From Chitinophaga silvisoli (GTDB lineage: Bacteria > Bacteroidota > Bacteroidia > Chitinophagales > Chitinophagaceae), in NCBI RefSeq assembly GCF_003412465.1, contig NZ_QTJV01000009.1:1-64000 (forward strand): a DNA stretch of 64,000 nt. The letters are read 5' to 3'. A program made the translations under genes and the position numbers. The notes under the pieces are model-generated. The model saw only the letters and a program-made list of their open reading frames with translations. It had not been told where the DNA came from and made no database searches. Shown piece after piece: positions 35,287-43,893 of this stretch; the first letter of the stretch is position 1, and every line of letters starts with the position of its first letter.

Positions 35287-35580
35287 CTACAACTGTAGCA
35301 GTTGTATCAACAAGTAGTTCAAAAGAACACAAGGAACGATAAATAAAAAAACATAAGTGATTAGCGTATTTAAAGTACCTGATAAAAATGAAAAATGAAC
35401 CTTGTAAAAGTAATTATTAATTACATGCCGCTGAAAAATTGCCATAAACAAAGCGAAATTGGATGTCATAGCAATAGACATAAATATCATACTACCTACT
35501 GCCCAATCTCGCTTGCTATTGTGTTGTGATTTTGCACGTTTTATACAATCCACCCAAATTCTATAATATAATCCTATCAT
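35287..35580 (-). CDS. Small membrane protein, probably truncated
   Basis: A 97-residue protein with a conserved-looking start (MIGLYYRIWVDCIKRAKSQ) and two or three hydrophobic segments (AVGSMIFMSIAMTSNFALFM and LITYVFLFIVPCVLLNYLLI). Such proteins are scattered around RHS loci of Bacteroidota as I recall, and they are usually about 140 residues. After the stop a different frame continues with another hydrophobic stretch (35190-35280), which suggests a frameshift near the stop. It may be an immunity or accessory protein. Confidence 0.5.
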   Translation of the reverse strand: MIGLYYRIWVDCIKRAKSQHNSKRDWAVGSMIFMSIAMTSNFALFMAIFQRHVINNYFYKVHFSFLSGTLNTLITYVFLFIVPCVLLNYLLIQLLQL

Positions 35581-35675
35581 TATTATATTTCATTTATTAA
35601 AGCAAACAAATATTAAAGTGGATCCACACCCGTCTATAATACTCTATTTCATAATGAACCCCATCATTATATTAT

Positions 35676-36179
35676 TCATCGCGCATAATAATAGCATTGT
35701 CCATTAATACATTTGTAAGGTATAGATGCTATAAACGCACTATCTATTGGTTGAAACAAATATGCAAAATAAAAAGCGCCTTTTTCAAAAATCATTCCAT
35801 TTAAAGATGATGAATAAGCAATATGATCAACTTTTAAATTGAAATAAGTTCTTACAACATCAAAACCATTTATTGAACGGAAATTCGGATTATCTACATC
35901 TAGCCAAAAAGTCTCCTGCGCTTCTTTTGATACTGTTCGCAGGATAATACTATCACCATCATTATAACTGATAAAGGCATAAAAAACCATATCAGAGGGA
36001 ATGTAGTGAGAACTGACTAGATTAGACCCGTCTCTATTTGAAATCTGCCAATCTCTGAATAAGGATGGATTTGTCACATTAATTCTATTATATACCTGAT
36101 CCAGCTTCTCTTCCGATCTAAAGTGATTACATGAGTAAAATACCAAAATAATACAAAGAAGGAATTTGTACCTTTTCAT
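35676..36179 (-). CDS. Lipoprotein, probable orphan immunity protein
   Basis: From the ATG at 36179 the protein has 167 residues with a lipoprotein signal (MKRYKFLLCIILVFYSC, Cys17). The remainder (NVTNPSLFRDWQISNRDGSN, MVFYAFISYNDGDSIILR) matches no family I know. The frame is open upstream and reads SGVPDEVIRDNMMNTG and NFLSIKDLNGPGKI without a start signal, which resembles the C-terminal tail of a toxin. Its place in the toxin array, the minus strand and the lipidation fit immunity against a toxin acting in the periplasm. Confidence 0.55.
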   Translation of the reverse strand: MKRYKFLLCIILVFYSCNHFRSEEKLDQVYNRINVTNPSLFRDWQISNRDGSNLVSSHYIPSDMVFYAFISYNDGDSIILRTVSKEAQETFWLDVDNPNFRSINGFDVVRTYFNLKVDHIAYSSSLNGMIFEKGAFYFAYLFQPIDSAFIASIPYKCINGQCYYYAR

Positions 36180-36399
36180 AAGAAAACATTTAATTTTTCC
36201 TGGGCCATTCAAATCCTTAATGGATAGAAAATTGATCATCTTTACCACTTCTCTTAACGCCCCAGTATTCATCATATTATCTCTTATTACTTCATCCGGG
36301 ACACCAGATCTAATTGGCTATTTTTTATCATCGAGCAACTGCTTGCAGTTTTGATCAACTACGTACTGGGCAATATCTTTTATTCTTTTTGAAATGGCA

Positions 36400-36682
36400 C
36401 AAACTAAAAGCATTTACAAGCCTTGGATACCTCGATGCTGACAACAATGGCGTATAAAGGGCCATCAGACCCGTTACGACCTTCCGCAATAATAGTCTCT
36501 TTGCAGGCAATGAAAATGGAGCAGAGAGAGTGGCGCTTTTTTACTCCCTGATCGAGTCTTGCAAACTCAATAACATCGATCCTTATATCTATCTTAACGA
36601 TATCTATGACCGCCTTCATGACTGCCCTGCTCATGAACTTGTTAATCTGCTGCTTCCATATTGGGAAAAGAAAAATACCTGA
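36400..36682 (+). pseudogene. IS66-family transposase C-terminal relic
   Basis: Plus-strand reading in several frames gives YLDADNNGV, then a broken AIRPV stretch, then NSLFAGNENGAERVALFYSL, IESCKLNNIDPYIYLNDIYD and a C-terminal HELVNLLLPYWEKKNT before a TGA at 36680. This is the conserved end of IS66 transposases (IDNN-AIRPxALGRKNYLFAG and following). Stop codons and frameshifts show it is dead. It lies at the boundary between two toxin cassettes. Confidence 0.85.
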
Positions 36683-36927
36683 CTACATCAATTACCAGAT
36701 TAGCCCCGAATTACAAAGAACTTTATTTTTAGCCAATACCATGATTACAGCAGCAAAGATAAGGGCTGTATATCCTTATTCTGGAATGCCGAGAACCGAA
36801 TACTTACGGTAACCCTGAACTTTTAAATGCGCAAACTTTACTTTAAAAACAAGCCCTGGCTTTTACCAGAGCTTGTTTTAAGTTTTTATGGACAGCACAC
36901 TAATTTAGAGTCAACATCTGCCATTAT
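36683..36927. terminator. Spacer with hairpin at 36846-36879
   Basis: AAAACAAGC (36846-36854) with GCTTGTTTT (36871-36879) and an inner CTGG/CCAG pair, one mismatch, 6-base loop. T-runs follow on both strands, so it can end transcription of the DUF1493 cassette on the minus strand. Upstream, 36722-36827 encodes an open plus-strand stretch (DYSSKDKGCISLFWNAENRI) that I cannot assign. Confidence 0.65.
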
Positions 36928-37263
36928 CTAAATCAAAAAACCATTTTCAACTGCTTTTTGCAAATGAGCAATTGTAAACGTTTCTAATTTATCAACTGGC
37001 AAGGGAAGCCACTTTCTTTGACCAAAGACAAACCTAAACACACTAAAGACCCAGCTCTCTGTAGTAAAATATCTTTTGCTTTCAAACCTCTTATAGTCAA
37101 CGGAAAACTCAGTAATAAACTGAGTTAAAAAATCGTCGATATCTTCATCTATAATTCCCAGATCTTTTTCAATCGAAAGGTCTTCTGTAAGCTCTATGTC
37201 AACGTCTTCATTATAATATTCGCGTAAATACCGTCGAATAAACTGTTCAAGATTCTTATCCAT
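36928..37263 (-). CDS. DUF1493-family protein, probable immunity protein
   Basis: A 111-residue acidic cytosolic protein (LEQFIRRYLREYYNEDVDIE, then DLGIIDEDIDDFLTQFITEF) with the pattern of DUF1493, an acyl-carrier-like small helical fold often found next to toxins. It starts 2 bp after the stop of an RHS C-terminal piece, the classic toxin-immunity arrangement, so immunity to that tip is the likely role. The absence of a signal peptide suggests that the toxin acts in the cytosol. Confidence 0.7.
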   Translation of the reverse strand: MDKNLEQFIRRYLREYYNEDVDIELTEDLSIEKDLGIIDEDIDDFLTQFITEFSVDYKRFESKRYFTTESWVFSVFRFVFGQRKWLPLPVDKLETFTIAHLQKAVENGFLI

Positions 37264-37265
37264 AA

Positions 37266-38321
37266 TTATCTTTCACCTAACTTCTGAAGGGAAGGTTCTA
37301 TTTTTTTATATAAAAAGAACATAGGATTCCACCAATGATTATAAGTTTCCTGAACCTCCTCAAAAGATGGATTTGTCGTAACTATTCTATAATTAATATA
37401 AGTATTTTCAGCAACTTGAAGAGCAACCGCAGCCTGACCTAGATATGCAGGGAGTGCTCTACCAAACTTAGTTCCAAAGTGAGCTGCACCCAAATCAGCA
37501 CTAACAAGTTTATTAAGCCCTGTAATTCTTGAAGCATATGATGCTACAGAAGAATACTCATTACCTATTATTATATTCCTAGAATAGGGCCCAAATGGAA
37601 TCTTTTGAATCAACCACTTAGGAACGGGGCTTTTCCCAATTAACGACCCAAACAAATGCGCGTGAGTATCAGCTCTAATCAATTTTAAGGAGAAATCATT
37701 AGACAATGATTGTTCAGCTTCAAATGCCAGTTTATTATTATCCTTATCATAATATCCTGAAAATGTAAGAGCTTCCGGATTGAACTTAGCCACAAACTCC
37801 TTGCCTCCCACAGTAAAGCTTTTCGCTGTTCCGGGTGTAATATTTAACTCTGCACCATCATTCTTCCCATTAGGATTAGACAATCTATACTTAATGTCTT
37901 TTGCAAAAAAGCTCGCTTTTATATCATCACCAATAACTACCCCTTTATTATCTGCGGTAGTTACGGTCGTATCCTTATCACCGTTAACATCAGTTCTATC
38001 AATAGGGTTATTACTAAAGCACGCATAACTACTTTCCCACTCTTTTTTTACAGGATCGATATTCCATCTTCTTCCAATTCTCGGATCATACTCCCAGAAC
38101 GCGGCAGTATAACTATTTCCCGCTCCCTTTATTTCGTGAGATTTCTCCTGCCCATTAAACCCATAACGATAACCACCTCCCGATTGCCTCCCCGGCATTA
38201 ACATACCAAACGGATAATACTCCTGGCTGGAACTGATAGCCGGCTCATAATGATCTACCAAAATCCCATCCTTCGAAATACCTACCCTACGATCTGACAC
38301 CGTAACCAACACATTTCCCAA
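37266..38321 (-). CDS. Orphan RHS C-terminal cassette with unknown toxin tip
   Basis: A 351-residue frame. Residues 1 to about 88 are the end of the RHS core, nearly identical to the main RHS protein (EYYPFGMLMPGRQSGGGYRY, then FWEYDPRIGRRWNIDP). Residues about 89-351 are a unique tip with no family I recognise. It contains NPEALTFSGYYDKDNNKLAF, IRADTHAHLFGSL and a C-terminal NHWWNPMFFLYKKIEPSLQK. RHS similarity continues upstream to about 38511 but is separated by a one-base deletion near 38358 (ATTTACGCG against ATTTTACGCG). The piece has no promoter that I can see and is probably a silent store. The DUF1493 gene follows after 2 bp. Confidence 0.75.
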   Translation of the reverse strand: MGNVLVTVSDRRVGISKDGILVDHYEPAISSSQEYYPFGMLMPGRQSGGGYRYGFNGQEKSHEIKGAGNSYTAAFWEYDPRIGRRWNIDPVKKEWESSYACFSNNPIDRTDVNGDKDTTVTTADNKGVVIGDDIKASFFAKDIKYRLSNPNGKNDGAELNITPGTAKSFTVGGKEFVAKFNPEALTFSGYYDKDNNKLAFEAEQSLSNDFSLKLIRADTHAHLFGSLIGKSPVPKWLIQKIPFGPYSRNIIIGNEYSSVASYASRITGLNKLVSADLGAAHFGTKFGRALPAYLGQAAVALQVAENTYINYRIVTTNPSFEEVQETYNHWWNPMFFLYKKIEPSLQKLGER

Positions 38322-38581
38322 ATGATTACTTAACTCAAAGAACTTCTCTCCACGCGTAAATTATTATTTATTCCTGATCCTAATCCTGTCATATTTACTC
38401 CGGGTAACACACTCCCATCTTCTACATTAACTTTCACTGCGTTAACACCCAATCGGCTGCTTCCATACAAATGCCCTTCTGTCTGACTTAAAGCTCCATT
38501 ATTAATAATTCATGTCCAACATTATTTTTTATCAAATACCAATCCCAAACCTGCTAGAAATTAATTCATGAGTTGGATGTA
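38322..38581 (-). pseudogene. RHS fragment joined to an immunity-gene fragment
   Basis: 38322-38511 encodes RHS core (YGSSRLGVNAVKVNVEDGSV and onward) in a shifted frame relative to the following cassette. At about 38512 it joins about 50 bp closely similar to the middle of the 102-residue immunity-like genes (CATGTCCAACATTATTTT, compare 34789). TAATTCATG-like sequence flanks the fragment on both sides, suggesting a short-homology join. Confidence 0.7.
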
Positions 38582-39181
38582 CTATCTATCTACAGGTTCT
38601 AACTTGCCACTAAAAAAAACATCTACATAAAACAATTGCCCTACATCCGAGAGAGGCACTTCAATAAGATAATTTATTCTACAAACATTTTTACCAATCT
38701 TAATATCATTAAATAGCAAGGCCCCGTAATCAAACAATTCATAATGATTGTTATTAATTAAGGTTTTCGAAAAAACTGATTTGTCGATTGTAGTATCAAC
38801 TAGAAGACTATCATTCGTTTCTATACGAATAGAGGATTCAAAGTTGTTAGATATAAATTTTTTCATACCAAGCAACTTAACATATACTTCAGGCACAATT
38901 AATGAACTATCAAATAAGCAATAATGCCTGAAAGTTATATGAATATTATCAACACCTTTTTTTAAAACAGTATCAATTGTAATAGTATCCCTATATCTGT
39001 GGTTCCAGGATTTTATTAACTCATCGGCATTCACAGGGTCAGGTATTTCTTCCCGAGAAGTTATACTATCCTTACTTCTGACAGTATCTGTATCCTGTTT
39101 TACATCCTGCTCAACTTTAACTTTATTTTCACTATTGCAACCAATGATTAAAAAACAAAACGAATAAAATATAATTTTCAT
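38582..39181 (-). CDS. Lipoprotein, probable immunity protein to the NlpC/P60 tip
   Basis: A 199-residue lipoprotein (MKIIFYSFCFLIIGC, Cys15) followed by an Asp/Glu/Lys/Ser-rich linker and a beta-rich domain (NIHITFRHYCLFDSSLIVPE, then EVPLSDVGQLFYVDVFFSG). I do not recognise a family. It directly follows the NlpC/P60 toxin piece on the same strand. A periplasmic lipoprotein is the right location to neutralise a peptidoglycan hydrolase. Confidence 0.65.
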   Translation of the reverse strand: MKIIFYSFCFLIIGCNSENKVKVEQDVKQDTDTVRSKDSITSREEIPDPVNADELIKSWNHRYRDTITIDTVLKKGVDNIHITFRHYCLFDSSLIVPEVYVKLLGMKKFISNNFESSIRIETNDSLLVDTTIDKSVFSKTLINNNHYELFDYGALLFNDIKIGKNVCRINYLIEVPLSDVGQLFYVDVFFSGKLEPVDR

Positions 39182-39187
39182 AAAATA

Positions 39188-39358
39188 TTATTTGGATAGC
39201 GGCGGGCTATAGATTTTACTTCTGTAAAGGTTCACCTGACGCATGTACACATTATAAAGAGTTTGATTTCCGGACTTTAACGCTCTAAAAGCTCCCAGGG
39301 TAGATACTTTTAAATTAGCATAATCACTTACCTCAGATTTGTTGTCAAAAGTCAACAT
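39188..39358 (-). other. In-frame continuation of the NlpC/P60 toxin after a TGA
   Basis: After the TGA that ends the toxin frame (39377-39379), the same frame stays open for 62 more codons to a TAA at 39188. It reads NSLIHK then MLTFDNKSEVSDYANLKVST, LGAFRALKSGNQTLYNVYMR and a C-terminus KIYSPPLSK. The TAA falls 7 bp before the immunity start. The composition looks like real protein. It is either the lost end of the toxin (nonsense mutation) or a separate 56-residue gene starting at 39358. Confidence 0.6.
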
Positions 39359-39376
39359 TTTATGAATTAGACTATT

Positions 39377-40375
39377 TCAATAAAGACTTGCATTCACCTT
39401 TTTTACAGGATCAGGTATCATATCAAATTTCAAATAACCAGATATATGTTTGGCATAATAATCCTTTCCATCAAGGGGTACCGTTTTTTCATTTAGCCCA
39501 ATTGACCCTGAAGAATGTATTAGTGTAAAACTTTGTATATTCCCAGCCTCATCACGTTGAACACTTGATATGATACCAATATGGTACGGTGCATCCTCGT
39601 CAGCAGGGAAATAAAATGTCGCTAAATTCCCAGGTACGACATCTTTTGGATCAACCCTTGGAAGGTTCTGTTCGATATTTGAAACTCCATGTCCTGTACT
39701 TCCATAATTTGGATCCGTTTCACCTGCATAAATAATAAGCTGTGAAATTAATCCTGAACAATCGATGGTACCTTCACCTGGCTGAGCACCTTTAGCTCCA
39801 TATTCATATGTATTCTTCTTAGGTTTCTTATCGATATATTCTCTCCCTCTTCGAATCGCCTTATTTCTTTGTGTTGAATCCATTCCATTAGGATCCCCTA
39901 ACCAAATTGGTCTGTTATCAAAAGTTGCGAACGGACTTTCATAATGTTTTACTACAGGGTCAATATTCCACCTTCTTCCTAATCTACTGTCATATTCCCA
40001 AAATTCAGCAGTCGTATGATTGCCTTTTCCAGACAGTTCGTCACTCTTTTTCTGACCATTAAATCCATATCTATAGGCGCTACTGCTCCCTCTGCCGGGC
40101 ATCATAAATCCAAACGGATAATACTCCTGAGTTGATGTAAGAATGGCCTCATAATGATCAAACACACTATTATTATAGGAAATACCCGTTTTTCGATCTG
40201 AAACCGTAGCTAGTACATTTCCTAAATGATTCGTTAACTCATAGGATTTTAGCCCACGTATAAAGTTAATAGAAAATCCACCATCAATTCCAGACATATT
40301 AGTCACTGGATATAATGTAGATTCCTGCATATTGGTAAATAGGGTGGCTAAGCCTAACCTGCTACCACCATACAA
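39377..40375 (-). CDS. RHS C-terminal piece with NlpC/P60 peptidase tip
   Basis: A 332-residue frame. Residues 1 to about 137 are RHS core (YPFGFMMPGRGSSSAYRYGF, WEYDSRLGRRWNIDP), more diverged from the main gene than the other pieces. Residues about 150-332 are an NlpC/P60-type domain: nucleophile in GTIDCSGLISQL, histidine in DAPYHIGIISS and a third polar position in LIHSSGS. Such domains cut peptide cross-links of peptidoglycan. The upstream part of the RHS gene is broken (see 40376-42790). A lipoprotein gene follows downstream. Confidence 0.78.
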   Translation of the reverse strand: MYGGSRLGLATLFTNMQESTLYPVTNMSGIDGGFSINFIRGLKSYELTNHLGNVLATVSDRKTGISYNNSVFDHYEAILTSTQEYYPFGFMMPGRGSSSAYRYGFNGQKKSDELSGKGNHTTAEFWEYDSRLGRRWNIDPVVKHYESPFATFDNRPIWLGDPNGMDSTQRNKAIRRGREYIDKKPKKNTYEYGAKGAQPGEGTIDCSGLISQLIIYAGETDPNYGSTGHGVSNIEQNLPRVDPKDVVPGNLATFYFPADEDAPYHIGIISSVQRDEAGNIQSFTLIHSSGSIGLNEKTVPLDGKDYYAKHISGYLKFDMIPDPVKKVNASLY

Positions 40376-42790
40376 ATGATTTTCTGTTTGTGATAACTGA
40401 CCATTATTTATATTTTCATCTCCATATGTATAAACGCTGGCTACATTCCCCGGGCATCAAGCACATACCAGGTTTGAACACCATCTGTTGATTTACTGAT
40501 TCGACGGCCCATCATATCAAATGTATAGGAGATAACAGACCCGTTGTGTTTATATATAGCAGCCACCTTACCATACATATTCCATTTTATCTGTCAATTC
40601 CTGCCTGAATATCTGATATTATATTTCCGATAGAGTCATATCGATAGTTACCCGCTATCTGATCATCCACATCGTTACTATAGCTGCTTGCATTTACTGC
40701 GTCATGTACATAATCTAGTTTATTTGTTCCTGGACGATAATGATAATTTAGACTATCCATATCTAATGGACTACCCGCGAATGTGTTATTCCCATTTCGT
40801 TTATATTTAAGGATATTGCCATTTTCATCATAACTAATCGATTCCTGGAAATCAGCAAGTGTAGTCAGATTATTAGTCCATTGATTCGTCAAACTATCAA
40901 ACCCTTCACTTACATCCATGTTTATCAAGCGATTGATCGCATCATAACTGTATGAATACTCAAATGGAGTGATAAGAGACTAGACATTTTGACTAATCGC
41001 AGAGATATTACCATTAAATATTGGCTTAAGACTTGTTGATGCAGCAAAAGGTGTGACAGATGAACTGATAGGAGAATAATCTTTGTTACCGTAATAATGC
41101 AATCCAAGGCCAAATACATCTCTTGCTAGCTGACTTTCAGCAGCACCATCCTCACCCATATCAAATTTAGGTGTAAGTGCCGTACTATTTATCCCCTTCA
41201 TGCCACCCTCAATAGTGTAAGCATAGTCAATTCCCTGCACCTGCTGCAGACCAATGACTATTCGCGCAAGCAGTCCATGCTTATAGTACTGGTAAATAAG
41301 CATCATTTTCCCAATAAATACCATCCTGACTGGTCTCTACATTAGTAACCCTGTTTATCGCATCATAGGTGTACCTGTGATAGAAGGCATCTTTCTGCCC
41401 AGGTTGATAGTCTAACTGATTTGTTTTACCACTGATCAAATCATATTGATATACTAATTTTTTAAACCGGTTATTTTGTTGTTGCATAATACCCTGCTTA
41501 TAGTCATGTAAAACTGTATCTACACTTCCTCCTATATCATAACTATAAAAGGATGCAGATGCAAAACCCATGGTATCTAATGCTTTTACATCATTAAATA
41601 ATGCGGTCCAGGAAATTCTATTTCACAGGTTTCCTGGCGTTAGCTGTAATTCGGACAAAGAACTATAAGCATTATCATAATTAGTTCTTGCGATCTCTTT
41701 CCGGGATGTAGATGCAGCTGCCAACCAATTAAATAACAAAGTAGTATCCCGGCTGATAAAATCATTCATTAGCGTAGCACTGCTTAACTCTCCTATTTCA
41801 TTTATTCTTCCAATCTTATCATAACTAATATATCTGTACCTATTTTCTTTCAATTGATTGCCATCCTGAGATAATATTAATCGTCCCAGCCTATCATACC
41901 AGAAATGAGTGATACCTCCGTCAGGTGATATCTGAGCGACCTTAAGAATTAGTGTATTATAGCGAAACTGCGTAGCCATTGAATGTGGAGGAACAATTGT
42001 CGTACCTGCCGCCCTGGCCGCCCTTACCCTGTTCACCCAGTCAGTTGAACGATCGATTACTACACATGCAGGAGGGATGATCTTAACAAGGTTCCCTGCT
42101 TGGTCATAATAACTAAGCGTATAATGATATTCACTAGTACTATAACTCACCGTAAACACTTCCTGCTGACCTCCCGCAATTGCCATCGCCAGGTAATCGG
42201 CATCAAAACTGCCATTCAGTGAATCCCTGTACGAATTATATATCTCAGTCCCCTTACTCACCGCAAAGAACTCATTATCCGTACAATTGGTGACACTATT
42301 CACAGCCACTTTCCCAAATACCGGTGTTGAATTGCCACATAACAATGGACCCTTATGTAAGGTATAACAACCCTGCAGTGTGCCATCACAACCTATCTTT
42401 TTATGGATCGGATGTACGCCAATGGCTGTCACGCTATAATCAACCATATAACTCGTCTCCCACTTGTAATTGATCGCAAATGTATCGGTAGTTGAATAAC
42501 TTGTACTCAGCGTATTCAAGGTTACTTTCACCGCGCGGTCTGAACAACCTCTCAGACCTGATGGCTGGGTGAACAGCAGGAAAGCACCATTATTATACCC
42601 GCCACTGCCGGCATAACTACTGTCTGTCCGCTGAAAAACACGGTACATAATCAGACTACTGTCCACCTTCATCCAGTTGGATAACCCGATGGTTTTATCT
42701 GCATTGAACTTCCTAAATACCACCTGCGTTTTACCGCTATAAGTAAAGTTCTCTGCTGCTATCAATCCGCCATCCAATGTCACAGACGGC
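40376..42790 (-). pseudogene. Decayed RHS gene body upstream of the NlpC/P60 tip
   Basis: Five successive open frames on the minus strand (42831-41623, 41571-41281, 41324-40980, 40928-40587, then the tip piece) align in order with the main RHS protein from about its residue 1600. They include VTLDGGLIAAENFTYSGKTQ, the YD repeats (SHFWYDRLGRLILSQD equivalents) and the pre-core region. They are separated by frameshifts and stops. Homology to RHS starts abruptly at about 42790, where a broken IS4-type transposase gene begins, so the 5' part was lost at an insertion-sequence junction. Confidence 0.85.
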
Positions 42791-43334
42791 AGTTGTGATC
42801 CTGACAAACTCAATAACTCCGCTAAATGCATCCATCATCGCGTGTACTTTTATTCCGCCCTTTTACCGAAACCATCCAATCGGTTTCGACCCACGCCTTG
42901 CAACATATCACTGGACAAGGATATCGTTGTACAATCAATAATTCTCAAATTTCGGATACTCAAAGGACTCAGGCGGCTGTCCGAGATAAATTAATGGTAT
43001 TTATTTCTTCAGCAATCCGTAATATATCGTTCAAAGACCTGGTAGCTACGTTTGTTGTTTGCATCCGATATCGTAATGCGCGCCGGGGCTTTATCCAGAC
43101 CTAAATGGGACATTTACCCTCGCTGGTCAACATGCGTTCACAAAATTCCGTCAGACCATTACAATAACTGAATACCCAATACAGCAGCGTTATTATATAA
43201 ACTCTTAGTGGCAACCGCTTATAATAGCAGTTTAACTGATGTTTCCGATTGAATGACCGTATTGGTGAATTTGGTATTACATCCAATATTTGTGACAAAA
43301 CAGGCTGTCCGGGAAATTTCTTATTATCACCCAT
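42791..43334 (-). pseudogene. IS4-family (DUF4372-type) transposase relic
   Basis: From 43334 the minus strand reads GQPVLSQILDVIPNSPIRSF and following, the DUF4372 start of IS4-family transposases, until a stop at 43101. Beyond it, in shifted frames, come APARITISDANKRSYQVFER, FISDSRLSPLSIRNLRIIDC and GVGRNRLDGFGK, which are the next conserved blocks up to the VH-MMDAFSG region. The gene then breaks and joins RHS sequence at about 42790. Stops and frameshifts show that it is dead. Confidence 0.8.
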
Positions 43335-43531
43335 CGTTAGTTATAGTTTTTGTGTGGTAACTCAAACTTAACTAATATGGGCGGTTCTTCGGAACTGCCC
43401 ATATTAGTTTAACTTAGAACTTTAGTCCGACAACACTGAAAAAATATTTATGGTTTTATTAGCTCATTTTTTGTCAGTATTTTTATAAAAAAAATGCTTA
43501 AAAAGCTTTTAAATACCGTAAATGCGCCAAT
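43335..43531. terminator. Spacer with strong UUCG hairpin at 43370-43409
   Basis: Arms 43370-43387 (AACTAATATGGGCGGTTC) and 43392-43409, complementary apart from one G-T pair, close on a TTCG tetraloop with a C-G closing pair, an exceptionally stable RNA hairpin. It may be the terminal structure of the IS or a terminator insulating the toxin array from the plus-strand genes. The remaining AT-rich sequence to 43531 should hold the promoter of the XRE gene. TTAAAAAGCTTTTAA at 43499 is a palindrome that could be its operator. Confidence 0.6.
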
Positions 43532-43870
43532 ATGAGCAGTTTCGGAAAAAAAACAAGAGAGGCCAAAGAAGCTAAAAGCTTGTCCCAGTCGGAGTTGGCA
43601 AGGCAAATAACCTCGCATCATTCCATTATCGGTAAATATGAACGAGATGAAGTGAAGCCTACTATCGATGTCGTTAAAAGACTCGCTGAGGTGCGGGAGA
43701 CAACTGTGAGATACTTATTGGGAGAGTCTGAAGACAGGGAACTTTTAAAAGATCCCTCTATGCTCAAACGATTGAATGATCTTTCTAAATTACTCGATCA
43801 TAGCATCAAGTGTATACTGTATACACTTGATGCTATGATCAACAATGTAAAATTCAAAGCTATTCAATAA
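43532..43870 (+). CDS. XRE-family HTH regulator
   Basis: A 112-residue protein. Residues about 6-65 form the Cro/CI-type helix-turn-helix (KSLSQSELARQITSHHSIIG, KYERDEVKPTIDVVKRLAEV). The C-terminal part (SMLKRLNDLSKLLDHSIKCI) is a short helical tail. Similar small regulators are common in Bacteroidota, often near mobile or defence genes. It is one of two plus-strand genes inside the otherwise minus-strand toxin array. A 45-bp perfect palindrome occupies codons 89-103 of the gene. Confidence 0.88.
   Translation: MSSFGKKTREAKEAKSLSQSELARQITSHHSIIGKYERDEVKPTIDVVKRLAEVRETTVRYLLGESEDRELLKDPSMLKRLNDLSKLLDHSIKCILYTLDAMINNVKFKAIQ
43796..43840. repeat. 45-bp palindrome inside the XRE gene
   Basis: Arms 43796-43817 and 43819-43840 are perfectly complementary around the single base at 43818 (left arm begins GATCATAGCATCAAGTGTAT). 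It lies wholly in the coding sequence and is read through as LDHSIKCILYTLDAMI. Such a long perfect palindrome in a gene is unstable and therefore either recent or maintained. Confidence 0.9.
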
Positions 43871-43893
43871 GTAATAACCTTATCTTAATTTAC

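Noticed and set aside
36404..36634. 76-codon minus-strand frame
   Set aside because: It is the antisense of the IS66 transposase relic, whose plus-strand reading matches the family.
42826..43104. 92-codon plus-strand frame
   Set aside because: Antisense of the IS4-type transposase relic.
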